From Verrucomicrobiota bacterium (GTDB taxonomy: Bacteria; Verrucomicrobiota; Verrucomicrobiia; CAIQCK01): a DNA stretch of 64,000 nt. Shown here piece after piece: positions 8,255-18,742 of the stretch. The notes under the pieces were generated by a model that saw nothing but the letters and a program-made list of their open reading frames with translations, was not told the origin of the DNA and ran no database searches. The stretch's first letter is position 1; each line of letters opens with the position of its first letter. The DNA is taken from contig JACRQF010000019.1 of assembly GCA_016222825.1 (NCBI GenBank), positions 124,001 to 188,000 of the forward strand, read 5' to 3'. Both the position numbers and the translations under genes were made by a program.

Positions 8255-9610
8255 ATGTTCTTCCGGTTCTCCAAACTCAAAGATCGTGTCAGCCCCCTCT
8301 TCAGGCAGCATTTTGGCTCTGTGCCTGCTCAGAAGCTGGTCACCGCTGGCCGGACGTTTCCGGTCCCGTCCCGCGTGGACCTGCAGCTCGCGCTTGAACA
8401 ACTCTTCAGCCAACGCTACCCGGCGCAACTCATCGGCGTTCATCCGCAGATGGGGCACGAGACACTGACCATCGCGCACTTGGTCAACGACGGGCACTGG
8501 CCTGTTCTCATTGGCCCGCTCCAGCACGATGAGATTGACACGGGCGAAACGCAGCCGGCCCGTTGCCTCCAGCACGCCGTCTGGCTCGCACGCGCAGGCG
8601 AGGTGCCTTTTGCGGTGCTCATCACCTCCGCGATGAGCTACGGCCAAGCCGAGGGCGTTCACTTGGAGATCGCCGTGCCGCCGGGTGAAACAGGCTTGAA
8701 CCTCTCGCGGGTGTTTCTGGACGAAGTGGAGCGTCTCATCAACCAGACCGGCTCCTATCGCGGCAAGGTCATCTCGCTGGAGGCCGCGCGCAGCTATTCC
8801 GGCAAGGCAGGCAGCGTGAAGGTGCATCGGCTTCGTTCCGTCCAGCGCGAGGAAGTCATTCTCCCCGAGAAGACGCTGCAACTGTTGGAGCGCAATGTTC
8901 AGGGCTTCCTGGCGCAGCGCGAGCGGTTGCGCAGCCTCAGTCTGGCGCTGAAAAAGGGGTTGCTCTTCTATGGACCGCCGGGCACCGGCAAGACCCACAC
9001 CATCCAATATCTGGCCAGCCAACTGCGCGACCACACGACCCTGCTGATCACGGCTGAACAGATGGGGTTGCTCGACCAGTATTTCCAACTTGCCCGGTTC
9101 CTTCAACCGGCCATGGTCGTGATCGAGGACGTGGACTTGATCGCCCGAGCGCGCGAAGAAATGCGCAGCGCGTGCGAGGAGAGCCTGCTCAACAAGCTGC
9201 TGAACGAGATGGACGGTTTGCGCGAGGACGCGATGGTTCTGTTCGTGCTCACGACCAACCGGCCGGATCAACTCGAAGCTGCGCTGGCCTCCCGTCCCGG
9301 CCGCATAGACCAGGCCATCGAGTTTCCGTTGCCGGACGACGACGGACGGCGAAAACTGGTGCGACTCTACGCCCGTGGCCTGACCATGCCTGACGAATTG
9401 GTCGAGGTGATCGTGCGAAAAACCAAGAAGGCCAGCCCCGCGTTCATTAAGGAGCTGATGCGTCGCTGCGCCCAATATCAGCTTCACGCAGGCGCGGCCG
9501 GAGCGCTGGCTCTGGAGCACGTCGAGGCGGCGCTGGAGGAGATGCTTTTTAGCGGCGGCAGTCTGAACGTCAAACTGCTTGGCGGAGCGGTGAACGACTC
9601 CCTTGGTTAA
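8255..9610 (+). CDS. AAA-family ATPase
   Basis: A 451-residue protein with a classical AAA module in the C-terminal half: Walker A GPPGTGKT (about residue 242), Walker B MVVIEDVD (about 288), sensor-1 FVLTTN and the arginine-finger segment LASRPGRID. It resembles FtsH/Cdc48-type AAA domains but has no transmembrane segment, no protease zinc motif and a unique N-terminal region of about 220 residues that may bind the substrate. The ATG at 8255 is chosen because the upstream extension (from 8129) is low in similarity to coding sequence. It is probably an unfoldase or remodelling ATPase; the substrate is unknown. It stands alone on this strand. Confidence 0.8.
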   Translation: MFFRFSKLKDRVSPLFRQHFGSVPAQKLVTAGRTFPVPSRVDLQLALEQLFSQRYPAQLIGVHPQMGHETLTIAHLVNDGHWPVLIGPLQHDEIDTGETQPARCLQHAVWLARAGEVPFAVLITSAMSYGQAEGVHLEIAVPPGETGLNLSRVFLDEVERLINQTGSYRGKVISLEAARSYSGKAGSVKVHRLRSVQREEVILPEKTLQLLERNVQGFLAQRERLRSLSLALKKGLLFYGPPGTGKTHTIQYLASQLRDHTTLLITAEQMGLLDQYFQLARFLQPAMVVIEDVDLIARAREEMRSACEESLLNKLLNEMDGLREDAMVLFVLTTNRPDQLEAALASRPGRIDQAIEFPLPDDDGRRKLVRLYARGLTMPDELVEVIVRKTKKASPAFIKELMRRCAQYQLHAGAAGALALEHVEAALEEMLFSGGSLNVKLLGGAVNDSLG

Positions 9611-9665
9611 TCAAGCGACAAAACCAAGCGCGTGCGCGGTCCACAGTTGCCGCCTCGGAATCCGC

Positions 9666-12600
9666 ATGAATACATGCCTTCTCCTTGCTGTGTGCGCGAT
9701 CTGCAGCCTCGCGGCCAGCGCCCAAAACCCCGCCTTCGACTGGTCGCGCGACGGCGTGCTCGTGCGTCTGCAACACCGGCTCACGGGCGAGAGGTTCGTT
9801 GTGCCGAACGGAGCCGAGCCGACTGTTGGCGCGCGCGTGGCTCGCGACAAGGTGCTCGCGGCAAGTGAGACTGTTCAAGTGACGCAACACGTCTCGACCG
9901 AGGGCAACGACCTCGTCGTCCGCCAGGAAGCAACTGTCAAGATGCCGCCGCTCGTCGGTGTGTCGTGGGGTGTCGCGGAACTCGCCGAGGGCGTCGAGGT
10001 GCTCGTGCCGGGCCACAGCGGATTGCGGTTCGGACCGGACGCGCCGGATGGCGAGCATCGCTTCACCTGGCCGATGAGTTGGGAGGCGCAGTTTGTGTTG
10101 CTCCAAGGCAAACGCGGCGGCTTCCTCGTCATGAGCGACGACACGACGATGCAGTTCAAGGAACTCGTCGTGCGCCGGCGTGCCGGGCGGATGACGCTGA
10201 CTTTCGAGACGCAAGTGCCCGCGCCGTTCGCAAACGTGCGCGAGGTGAAATCGGTCACGTGGCGGCTGAAGCCGTATCGCGGTTCGTGGCTGGAGGGCTC
10301 GCGGCTCTATCGCGAGTGGGCGGAGAAGGCGTTCGATATCACCGCGGCGCGCGCGACGCAGCCGAAGTGGGCGCGCGACATCCGCGCCGTCGTCATCGTG
10401 CCGATGGAGATGGAGTTGCTCGACGAACTGGCGAGGCGGCTCAAGCCAGAACAGACGCTCCTCTACGTGCCAAACTGGCGGCATGACGGCTACGACCGGA
10501 ATTACCCCGACTACACCGCCGACGCGAAGTTTGGTCCGTGGAACGAACGGGCGCACGCGCTCGGTTTCCGCGTGATGCCGCACGTGAATTACTTCGGCTG
10601 CGACCCGCTGCATCCGCTTTACGAGAAGTTCAAGCCCCAGCACATGCGCGACCGGTTCACCAACGAGCCGCTCTGGTGGCTCTGGGACCGGGCGCAGCCG
10701 GTAATCAAATTCGCCTACATCAACCCCGCCAGCCGCGCGTGGCGCGAATTGTTCGTGGGGCGGATGAAGGAGTTGTGCGCCAAGCACCACGCGGACGCAC
10801 TCCACCTCGACCAGACGCTCTGCATTTTCAACGACAACAACGGCCTCATGGACGGCATGAACTGCGCTCAAGGCATCCTTGCGCTCCACCGCGAACTGCG
10901 TGCCGCGCTGTCCGACGTGGCGATTTCCGGCGAGGGCCTCAATGAGGTCGCGTATCGCTACGAGGAGTTTGCCCAGCGACATCTCTACGGCCTCAACCAC
11001 GCCGACGGAACGTGGAACGACCGCCGCATTGCGATGGCGCATCCGATTAGCTCGGCGCTGTTGACACCGCACACGGCTATCTACGGCTACCTCGGCATGT
11101 CCAATCCAGCGAGTGGTCCGCTCTACCAAGCGTGGCGTCGCGGCTACGATCACTTCGGCGTCATCCCGACGCTTGCGCACACCAGCTCCCGCCAAATTCG
11201 TGGTTCCGCCGACCTGCTCGCGCCGTTCTTCAAGGAGGCACAGTTTTTCCAGCGCACGCGGGCGCTGCCGGATTTCAGCGCGCCGTGGCCGAAGGACGCG
11301 TTGATGGTCTATCGGCTCGCTGACGGCGAAAGGGCGGCCTTACGACGGGAGAACGGAGCCGTCTTGGTTGACGAAAACAAACGTGAGGTCTACCGGCGCA
11401 TTGAGGGTGCCGGCGAGGCGCGCGTGCCGGGGACTGTTGCCGGCTGGCTGGCCTACGATGAGAAGCGGCTCTTCGGGTTGGACCCGTCGCAGAGCTACAC
11501 ACACCTGCAACAGCCGCGCGACCTCAACGCGTTCCATATCGCCGCGTTGCCCGAGGGCGCGGTCGTGCGGCGCGCGAGCATCAACGACGCAATGGCGACC
11601 ATCAGCCTCGACGTGTGCGATTCCGAAGTGGCACGGCTCTGGGATTTCAAGGGCCGTGTTGCCGTCGGTGTGCGGTTGAAGGACGGTATCGAGCGACGGA
11701 GTGAAAGCCAGACATTGCAGGACGAATCCAGCGGCCACGTGGCGATGGAATCGGACGGCATCTTCGTGCATCCGCCGTGGCGCGGCGCAGGATTGCCAGG
11801 CGCGACGTTCATCGAATACCGGCTACGGTTGCCGGACCGGCCGGTGATCCGGTTTGTTGCCAATGTGGGACTGCGCAAGATTGCCGGCAAGTCTGATGGC
11901 GTCACGTTTCGCGTGGAGGCTCGCTCCGGCAAACAGCAACTCGCGGCGGAGGCTCATGCTGCCACCAGCCTTGCACCATTGACGCTCGACCTCTCGCCAT
12001 TGCGCGGACGCGAGATCGTGCTGCGGCTGGAGGCCAATCCCGGCCCGAAAGGCAACGCGAGTTTCGATCAAGCGCAGATTCTCCGACCGCGCGTGGTCGC
12101 TGAGTCGCACGAGCCGCGAAAAGTCATCGTCCACAGCCCACGGCAGCCTCGCGTCGCGCTGGGCGCTGATGGTGAACTCAAGTTGGAGCCGGCGGGCAAG
12201 AATCGCTATGCCGTCTCGACGGCGTTGCCCGGGAGCTTTTGCCTGCTCTTTGCCGAGCCTCACACGGCCAAGTTTCCGCTCGATCTTCGGACGGCCCCGC
12301 ACACGGCGGCATTGGTTGCCGAGGACGGCACGGAGAGCATGCCGCAGAGCTTCATGCGCCCAGCGCCCAGCAACGCGGTCGTCGGCGGCGCGAAGAAGCC
12401 GGCATTGCATACGCATCCGCCGCCGAACGGCCGACTGGTAGTGGATTATCTGCTGCGGCTGCCGGCGACGCCCGCGCGGCTGGAAACCTTCGCCGGTATC
12501 CGCGACGGCTCCAATTCCCACGGCGTCGGCTTCATCGTGCAGATCAATGGCCGCGAAGCGTGCTCGGCGCAGTTGCGTCCCGGCGCGTGGAAGCCGCTAA

Positions 12601-12725
12601 CGGCTGACCTCGCGCGCTACGCCGGTCAGACGGTTGTGCTGAGCATCATCACCGACGCGATGGGCGATTTCAGCTTCGACTGGGCCGTGTGGGGCGAGCC
12701 GCGGATTGTGGCGAAGGAACCTTGA
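9666..12725 (+). CDS. Secreted DUF6259-like glycoside-hydrolase-type protein
   Basis: About 1,019 residues with a signal peptide (LLLAVCAICSLAASAQ). The start at 9666 is chosen because it opens the signal peptide; the longer frame reaches back into the upstream gene. The middle (about 240-620) looks like a TIM-barrel glycoside-hydrolase-like domain of the DUF6259 kind, with acidic residues in DALHLDQT and ISGEGLNE as candidate catalytic positions. N- and C-terminal parts are beta-rich and contain two carbohydrate-binding-like segments (about 700-830 and 930-1010). The stop overlaps the next ATG, so it is coupled to the toroid protein. The substrate is unknown. Confidence 0.65.
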   Translation: MNTCLLLAVCAICSLAASAQNPAFDWSRDGVLVRLQHRLTGERFVVPNGAEPTVGARVARDKVLAASETVQVTQHVSTEGNDLVVRQEATVKMPPLVGVSWGVAELAEGVEVLVPGHSGLRFGPDAPDGEHRFTWPMSWEAQFVLLQGKRGGFLVMSDDTTMQFKELVVRRRAGRMTLTFETQVPAPFANVREVKSVTWRLKPYRGSWLEGSRLYREWAEKAFDITAARATQPKWARDIRAVVIVPMEMELLDELARRLKPEQTLLYVPNWRHDGYDRNYPDYTADAKFGPWNERAHALGFRVMPHVNYFGCDPLHPLYEKFKPQHMRDRFTNEPLWWLWDRAQPVIKFAYINPASRAWRELFVGRMKELCAKHHADALHLDQTLCIFNDNNGLMDGMNCAQGILALHRELRAALSDVAISGEGLNEVAYRYEEFAQRHLYGLNHADGTWNDRRIAMAHPISSALLTPHTAIYGYLGMSNPASGPLYQAWRRGYDHFGVIPTLAHTSSRQIRGSADLLAPFFKEAQFFQRTRALPDFSAPWPKDALMVYRLADGERAALRRENGAVLVDENKREVYRRIEGAGEARVPGTVAGWLAYDEKRLFGLDPSQSYTHLQQPRDLNAFHIAALPEGAVVRRASINDAMATISLDVCDSEVARLWDFKGRVAVGVRLKDGIERRSESQTLQDESSGHVAMESDGIFVHPPWRGAGLPGATFIEYRLRLPDRPVIRFVANVGLRKIAGKSDGVTFRVEARSGKQQLAAEAHAATSLAPLTLDLSPLRGREIVLRLEANPGPKGNASFDQAQILRPRVVAESHEPRKVIVHSPRQPRVALGADGELKLEPAGKNRYAVSTALPGSFCLLFAEPHTAKFPLDLRTAPHTAALVAEDGTESMPQSFMRPAPSNAVVGGAKKPALHTHPPPNGRLVVDYLLRLPATPARLETFAGIRDGSNSHGVGFIVQINGREACSAQLRPGAWKPLTADLARYAGQTVVLSIITDAMGDFSFDWAVWGEPRIVAKEP

Positions 12726-15649
12726 TGATCATGAAGACGACTCTCGTTGCTTGTGCGCTTGCTCTGGCTTGCGTTGCCGCTTCGGCTGCCGATTTAGCTT
12801 TTGAGTGGCCGCGTGACAAGGCGTTGGTGGACCAGTGGCGGCACAAGGACAACGCCACGCTCGAGCCGCAGCCGGACGACGGCGCGCGCACGGGCGTTCA
12901 GCGGTGGCGCAGCGGATTCAAGCCGTTCGAGTTTACGTGGGCGACGTTGAGCTTCGAGAAGCCGCTCGACATGGCCGACGCGGGCAGCATTCGCTTTTGG
13001 GTTAAAGGCGACGGCAGCGGGCATCGGTTGCAGTTCCAACTCGGCGCGCCGGGACCGCAGGGGCGCGGCTCGCTCTACTACATCAACACCGCCGAGGCCG
13101 TGACGCTCAACTTCACCGGTTGGCGTGAGTGCAAGGCGTCGCTGTCGAAGTTCGCGACGCCGACTGGCGGCGATCCGCTGCGCGACCTCAGTCAGGTAGT
13201 CTTCGCGCAGTTCATGATCCAGCGCCCGGCGCACAACACCTCGCCGCTGGACATCCAACTCGGCGACTTCCGCATCGTGCGCGACAAGGCCAAACAGCGT
13301 GCGCTGGCGACTCAGCGGGAAAAATGGCGGTTCGCCGAGGCTGAGCGCGTGCGCCGCGAGGAACAGGAGGCACAGCAGAACCGCACCGCGCTCAACGAAG
13401 CGCTGAAAATGCTGCCCGAAATACGGAAACAAGCGGAGGCGCTGTCGTCGTCGCCGGTCGAAGCGGCGCGGAAGCGAGCTGTGTTGTTGTGGCTCGTGGA
13501 AGACGCGGAGGCTTCGGTTGCGACCGGCATGGGCACATCGGCGAAAGCGGTGCTGGATGACGTAGTCGCGTTACTCTCCGACGCGACATCGGCGTCAATA
13601 ACCGCGCCACGGAGTGACGCGACTACTTTACTGCCGCCGGTTGTGGAACCCAAAGGCAATCCCTATTTGGAAGCGGTGCTCAACGAAGCCAAACGCTGCC
13701 GCGATGTGAAACAGCGTTTCCCAAAGGGCGAGGCCGGCTACAAGGCCATCGAGAACTTCTGGCAGTTCGCCGGTTTCGGCGGGCGAACCTACATCATGAC
13801 TTGGGCGGCGTGCCATCCGGACAGCCCGTTGCGCGGCGACCCGGCGTTGATCGCGCAGGTAATGCGCTGGATGCAGGGCGTCTTTCAAAATCATCGTGGC
13901 GGCGACCTCAACGTTGGCCGCACCGGCGGCAAGGGAATGCCCGGCCACGACCCGAACATCAACCGCTTCTGCTACGTGCCGACGTTCGAGGCATATCTGT
14001 TGCTGCGCACGACGTATCCCGAACTCATCCCGCCGAGCAAGCGCAAGGAATGGGAAGCGTCGGCGCGTGCAGTGACGGAGTTCCAACTGAAGACCTACGG
14101 CGAGAAGGTGGACCGCCACGGCGCGGGCTGGTATCCAAACATGGACGTCCACTACCTCCTGCTGATGGAACTGGCCTCGCGCATCCTTGGAGAGCCGCGC
14201 TGGCACGCCGAGGCAGAGCGGTTCCTCAAGCTCATCGCCAACTCGCTCTATCCCGACGGTGCGTTCACCTACCTCGGTCGACAGAACGAGTGCTTCGTCT
14301 ATCACGAGATCAATGTGACGCACCTCGCGCGCTACTGGCAGTTGACCGGCAGCCGCGTGGCGCGCGACCTCGTGCTGGCGAGCGCGCCGTATTATCCGAA
14401 CAACGTCGAGCCGGGCGGTGTGCCCGAGTATTACACGGACTGTTTCTGGAAACATTACTGGGCGGGCGCATCACCCATCGGGCCGGACATCGTCGCTTCG
14501 ATGCTGCACACGTTCCGGCCGAAAGAAGTCGAACTCGCCGCGCAGAACCGTCGCGTCGCCAACGTCGAACTGAAGTGGGTGAAGCCGGCCCATTATTACG
14601 GCATCTACGCCGCGACGCTCTGGCGCGATTTTCCCGAAGCGCCGCAACGCGACGGCTACATCTACTACGACCGCGACGTGCAGGGGCCGCGCGGGCGGTT
14701 CGGCCGCTGGTCGTTCGCCGGCACCACGCGCGACCACGGCAAGGGTGCGCAGGGCAAGGACACGTTCGTCGGCGCGATGCTGACCTCGAAGGAAGAGAAG
14801 CAGTTTCCGCTCGATTCGGCGTTGCAGGTGGTGACGAGCCAGTTCCGGCTCCAGCCCGACGGCCAGCGATGGCGCTCGTGCCGCTTCCTGTCGGCGAACG
14901 AAGAGAACGCCGTCACCATCGCGAAGGATTTCGCTGCGCTGACGACGCGCTACCGCATCCAGAACGTCGCGTGGAGCGGCAAGTCCACACTGACGAATTG
15001 GGAAGGCCAGCAGGAATGGCTGATGACGCCGAAGCGCCTCATTGGCACGCTCGCCATCCGGCCTCTTGCGGACGAGAAGGCGTATTCGATCCACGGCCGC
15101 GTGCGACTTGGCTTGAAGCTGCCGATCGAGAAGCAGGACGACAGGACGTTCGGCTACGGCGACTTGCGCGTGCGGCTCCACGAACACAACTACAGCGACG
15201 TCATCACCGAGCCGTCAGAAACGTTCTACACGGACCCGCCGGAGAAATTCCGAAGCACCGAGATTGTCCTGCGCGACACGCACAGCGTGAAGTCCGGCGA
15301 GAAGGAACAAAAGACCTACGCCGCTGGCACGGAGCAGTTCTTCACCGTCGAAGTTTCGCCCGCCGACAGCCAGCCCGCCGCGCAGGTGAAACGGCATGAG
15401 TTGCCTGGCGGCTTGCGCGCACTGGAAGTTATCGCGGACGGCCAATGGCTCATGGTCATCCACAATCCACAGAAAACCACCGCGACCGCAACCATCGCAG
15501 CACCCGGCGCTGAGAAGGTTCTTTGCTTCCGAGCACGCGGCGAGGCGTCCAAGCCGACGGCTGCGAAGGTGCGCGATGGCAAGTTCATGTGCAGTGTGCC
15601 TGCGAAGTCGCACGTTGTCCTGAGCGCGGACACGAAGGAGAAACGATGA
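12725..15649 (+). CDS. Secreted alpha/alpha-toroid polysaccharide lyase-like protein
   Basis: 974 residues; the ATG at 12725 overlaps the preceding stop (TGATG), with a second possible start at 12731. It has a signal peptide (ACALALACVAASAA), then a beta-sandwich carbohydrate-binding-like domain (about 20-180; FWVKGDGSGHRLQFQL), a charged helical linker (185-280), and a helical toroid (about 330-620) with conserved-looking GAGWYPNMDVHYLLL and FVYHEINVTHLARYW. A C-terminal beta region follows. This organisation resembles heparinase/alginate-lyase families, but I cannot name one. The palindromic element at 13562-13626 lies in frame in the linker. It is likely to act with its neighbour on the same glycan. 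Confidence 0.6.
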   Translation: MIMKTTLVACALALACVAASAADLAFEWPRDKALVDQWRHKDNATLEPQPDDGARTGVQRWRSGFKPFEFTWATLSFEKPLDMADAGSIRFWVKGDGSGHRLQFQLGAPGPQGRGSLYYINTAEAVTLNFTGWRECKASLSKFATPTGGDPLRDLSQVVFAQFMIQRPAHNTSPLDIQLGDFRIVRDKAKQRALATQREKWRFAEAERVRREEQEAQQNRTALNEALKMLPEIRKQAEALSSSPVEAARKRAVLLWLVEDAEASVATGMGTSAKAVLDDVVALLSDATSASITAPRSDATTLLPPVVEPKGNPYLEAVLNEAKRCRDVKQRFPKGEAGYKAIENFWQFAGFGGRTYIMTWAACHPDSPLRGDPALIAQVMRWMQGVFQNHRGGDLNVGRTGGKGMPGHDPNINRFCYVPTFEAYLLLRTTYPELIPPSKRKEWEASARAVTEFQLKTYGEKVDRHGAGWYPNMDVHYLLLMELASRILGEPRWHAEAERFLKLIANSLYPDGAFTYLGRQNECFVYHEINVTHLARYWQLTGSRVARDLVLASAPYYPNNVEPGGVPEYYTDCFWKHYWAGASPIGPDIVASMLHTFRPKEVELAAQNRRVANVELKWVKPAHYYGIYAATLWRDFPEAPQRDGYIYYDRDVQGPRGRFGRWSFAGTTRDHGKGAQGKDTFVGAMLTSKEEKQFPLDSALQVVTSQFRLQPDGQRWRSCRFLSANEENAVTIAKDFAALTTRYRIQNVAWSGKSTLTNWEGQQEWLMTPKRLIGTLAIRPLADEKAYSIHGRVRLGLKLPIEKQDDRTFGYGDLRVRLHEHNYSDVITEPSETFYTDPPEKFRSTEIVLRDTHSVKSGEKEQKTYAAGTEQFFTVEVSPADSQPAAQVKRHELPGGLRALEVIADGQWLMVIHNPQKTTATATIAAPGAEKVLCFRARGEASKPTAAKVRDGKFMCSVPAKSHVVLSADTKEKR
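13562..13626. repeat. Double-palindrome dispersed element, copy 2, inside a CDS
   Basis: Same outer ends as copy 1 (gtagtcgcg at 13562, cgcgactac ending at 13626) and the same facing arrangement of two hairpins around a central spacer, with several substitutions. It lies within the reading frame of the toroid protein (encoding about residues 280-301, in a variable linker) without breaking it, which shows the element can be tolerated as protein-coding sequence. Confidence 0.8.
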
Positions 15650-15655
15650 GCGGTT

Positions 15656-18600
15656 CTATCGCTTGATGGCGCTGAAGCAGGCCACCTGGCCGCCTTCGAG
15701 CGTGACGATGACGCGGCCGTCGCGGTTGACGGCGAGGCCCCACGGGACGGGCGGGGCGGGGAGCGGTTGGGTCCAGAGAACCTTGCCGTCCTGCAAATCA
15801 TGCGCGGTCAGTTCCGCCGGCTTTGCGACGACGACTGCATTTGGGGCGACGGCGAGGGCGATGATGTCTTTGCACTTGTTCGCCCAGAGCGGGGCGAGTT
15901 GGGGAAGTCGCGGATTGCCCCATGAGGCGAGGAACTTCTCCGTAACGGCCGGCAGATCGTTGCGCGTGAAGCCCATCAGCGCGGAGCTGTTCACCCAAGC
16001 GATGGCGCGGTCGCCGGACGCCGCGAGCAGGGTTTTGTTCACGACGCTGTTGTCATAGACCGCGTATTTCGGGTGGGCGTAGAGCGGTTTGCCGCCGACC
16101 CGGATTTGGTTGCCGAGCAGATAGAGTTCGCTGCCGCGCGGGCTGATGGAACCGGGCACGTTGTTTTTTGAAACATGATGCATCACCGCTGGTTCGTTGA
16201 GACAACGTCCGTCGGCGATGTCGTAGATGGCGGGCGAGACGGCATTGCCGCCGGCGAGGTAGAGTTTGCCGTCGGCCACCAGCATATGGCCTTGCACACT
16301 GATTCCGGTGCGCGCCTCGGCGTCGAGGTGGCCGGAAGTGTTGTTCTGCCACTTGAGCCGGCCGGTGGCGGCGTCGAGCGCATAGACGTGCGTGCCGTCA
16401 TAGTTGACGATGCCCGCCGCGACGTAGGCGACGCCGTCCGCCACGAGCACGCCGCTGGCGACGGGCCATGTGGATTGCAGCGAGCCATAGACCGGAATGC
16501 GCCGCTCCACCGGCGCGGCGCGGAACCGCCAGAGCGGCCGGCCCGTTTTCGCCTCGAAGCAATAAACGTAACCGTCGCCAGAACCAACGAGCGCGCGCCC
16601 CTGCCAGATCGTCGGCGGGTAACGCACATCGCCGCCGGTGTAGCCTTTCCAGCGCAGTTCGCCTGACGCGGCGCTCATCGCGCGGACGATGCCGTCGGAG
16701 CCGCCGAAGAAAACGAGGTCGCCCACGGCGGTCGGCGCGGTCGGCGTGAACGACACGCCCGGCCCGTCCTGCCACTTGCAGTGCGGCACGGTGGGAATCG
16801 GCGCGGTGGTCGTCACGTTGGCGGAGTGGTTCGCGCGGAACATCGGCCAGTCGGCGGGCGACTCGTCGAACGCGGCAATCTTATCGTCGCTGGCACTGAA
16901 CCGTTCCAGCCGTTCCGACTCGACAGCTTTGCGGCTGAAATCAAAGTCGCCCGCCGGGCCGAGGCAGGTGATGCCGTAGAGCGTGAGGTTGCAGTCGCAC
17001 GTGGACGGCCACCAGTAGAGCAGGCCGTTGCCGATGGTCACTCCGTCGTGGCATTGCGCGCGCATCGGCGAGATAAGTTGCGGCTGGTTGCTGGCGCGGT
17101 CGAGCCGCGTGGAGCCTTCGCCGGCGCGGCAGAAGATGGCGTCCGTCGCGCCGGTCACTCGCGAGCAAGCCCGCCGGCCCAACGGGACCTCGGTAAGGAT
17201 CTTGCCGGTGATCGGATCAAACTTCCGCGTCGGATCCTGGTCAATCTGCCCGCTCAAGCCGTAGAGGCCGTCGTCGCAGATGACGAGCTGGTAATTGTTG
17301 TATGGATGCTCCCACAACATGCTGCCGTCCTCAGTGGAGACGGCGAGGAGCTTGCTGACGGATGGGCCGGCGAAGTAGAGCGCTTTGTCGCTGCACTTCA
17401 GGTAGTTCGTCGTGCGCCAATTCGTGCGCCAATCTTGGCGCGGCAGATACTCGCCGATCGAGGCGAAGAGCGCGGTGGCGTTGTCTTTCGTTTTCCGCCA
17501 CTGCTCCTTGCCGGTCTTCGCGTCGAGGCACGCCAGATACGAGCCGTGGCGGAACGCGAAAAGGCGGCCGTTCTTCACGCAAAGCGCGCGGCTGTCCATC
17601 GGCTCCGTCTCGCGATGCTGCCAGAGCACCTTCTTCGTCTTCGGGTCAATCGCCAGCAACGTCTGCCCGAAACCCCACGTGTGCTCCGGTTTATTGTAGC
17701 CGGGTGACAGCGGGTTCCACGGCCAGCCGTGCGTCTCGCGTTTGGCGCGGATGACCGGGTCGCGCTCCTCCTGCTCGCCGATGAGCGCGTAGAGAACGCC
17801 GCCTTCGAGCGCCATCCATTTCCAAAACGTGCCGCCGGCGGTCTTGGCGGGCGGCGCGATCTCGCCGAGCAACTTGCCCGTCGCCGCGTCGAGAATCTTG
17901 CACGACTTGTCGTCGCCGAAATAAACGACCGTCGGCGTGGCGATGAGCGTGCTGCGATGCACCATCAACGCCGGCGGAATCTCGCGCCGCCAGAGCAGCG
18001 TGCCGTTGTAGCCGTTGAACGCTGCGAGCGTGTCGAGCCACGGTTCCTCGCGCTCCTTGAAGGCGATGTGGCCGAACGCCTTGAAAATGCGCCCCGCCGA
18101 TGTCACCGCCACCTGCGGCAATGGCGCATAGCGCGGGTCGGCCAGGAACTGTGTGAGATAAGGCGCGCGGGCAACGGCATCGCGCGAGAGTGGGTTGTTG
18201 TCCGGACCGTGGTAGCAGTGGCTCCAGTCATCCACACCCGACGGAAACGGTTTGACCAGCCTCTTCTTGCCGAGCCACGCCACTCCTTCCGGACGCAGCA
18301 CGCGAAGCGCCTCGGCCTCCGGCATCGCGGTGGCATCGCCGACGGCCACCAGCGCATCGGCGATGTTGTCGGCAAGATGCAGTTTAAAAATTGGCCCGCT
18401 CTCAACAAGCACGCGCGTGCCGTAAAGCCCCGCCGCGTCGGCACGCCACCGCGCCCGCTCCGCAGCGCCGGCGTCCGACAACTGGACGTAGACCATCAAT
18501 TCGGTTTTTTTGGCCAGCTTGAAGGCCATCTCGCACTTCGCATCGCCCAGCACTACGCAGATACCGCGCGTCACGCGGATGTCGGGAAGTTCTTCTGGCG

Positions 18601-18670
18601 ACGCGGCGGCAGATGAGTGAAGACAAATTGCGAGGGCAACTGGCAAGAGCGACCATGTAGAAGGTTTCAT
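15656..18670 (-). CDS. Secreted PQQ-like beta-propeller protein
   Basis: 1,004 residues with a signal peptide (LLPVALAICLHSSAAAS). An N-terminal domain (about 30-140) precedes a long series of PQQ/pyrrolo-quinoline-type propeller blades with motifs such as AATGKLLGEI, DAKTGKEQWRK, EAKTGRPLWRF and DAATGRLKWQN. No enzyme residues typical of PQQ alcohol dehydrogenases are evident, so it is more likely a structural or binding propeller. It is the last gene of an opposite-strand group with the DUF4091 protein and the amidohydrolase. Its 3' end lies 6 bases from the end of the convergent toroid gene. Confidence 0.75.
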   Translation of the reverse strand: MKPSTWSLLPVALAICLHSSAAASPEELPDIRVTRGICVVLGDAKCEMAFKLAKKTELMVYVQLSDAGAAERARWRADAAGLYGTRVLVESGPIFKLHLADNIADALVAVGDATAMPEAEALRVLRPEGVAWLGKKRLVKPFPSGVDDWSHCYHGPDNNPLSRDAVARAPYLTQFLADPRYAPLPQVAVTSAGRIFKAFGHIAFKEREEPWLDTLAAFNGYNGTLLWRREIPPALMVHRSTLIATPTVVYFGDDKSCKILDAATGKLLGEIAPPAKTAGGTFWKWMALEGGVLYALIGEQEERDPVIRAKRETHGWPWNPLSPGYNKPEHTWGFGQTLLAIDPKTKKVLWQHRETEPMDSRALCVKNGRLFAFRHGSYLACLDAKTGKEQWRKTKDNATALFASIGEYLPRQDWRTNWRTTNYLKCSDKALYFAGPSVSKLLAVSTEDGSMLWEHPYNNYQLVICDDGLYGLSGQIDQDPTRKFDPITGKILTEVPLGRRACSRVTGATDAIFCRAGEGSTRLDRASNQPQLISPMRAQCHDGVTIGNGLLYWWPSTCDCNLTLYGITCLGPAGDFDFSRKAVESERLERFSASDDKIAAFDESPADWPMFRANHSANVTTTAPIPTVPHCKWQDGPGVSFTPTAPTAVGDLVFFGGSDGIVRAMSAASGELRWKGYTGGDVRYPPTIWQGRALVGSGDGYVYCFEAKTGRPLWRFRAAPVERRIPVYGSLQSTWPVASGVLVADGVAYVAAGIVNYDGTHVYALDAATGRLKWQNNTSGHLDAEARTGISVQGHMLVADGKLYLAGGNAVSPAIYDIADGRCLNEPAVMHHVSKNNVPGSISPRGSELYLLGNQIRVGGKPLYAHPKYAVYDNSVVNKTLLAASGDRAIAWVNSSALMGFTRNDLPAVTEKFLASWGNPRLPQLAPLWANKCKDIIALAVAPNAVVVAKPAELTAHDLQDGKVLWTQPLPAPPVPWGLAVNRDGRVIVTLEGGQVACFSAIKR

Positions 18671-18742
18671 AGCTCTTTCTCCTGTGACGCGATGCTTATA
18701 GCACTGCGGCGCGACGGTAGCGAGCGATTACTCGCGGCGCGA

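Noticed and set aside
9570..11195. 541-codon antisense frame opposite the DUF6259 gene
   Set aside because: Overlaps a convincing gene with a signal peptide and has an arginine/histidine-rich, shadow-like composition.
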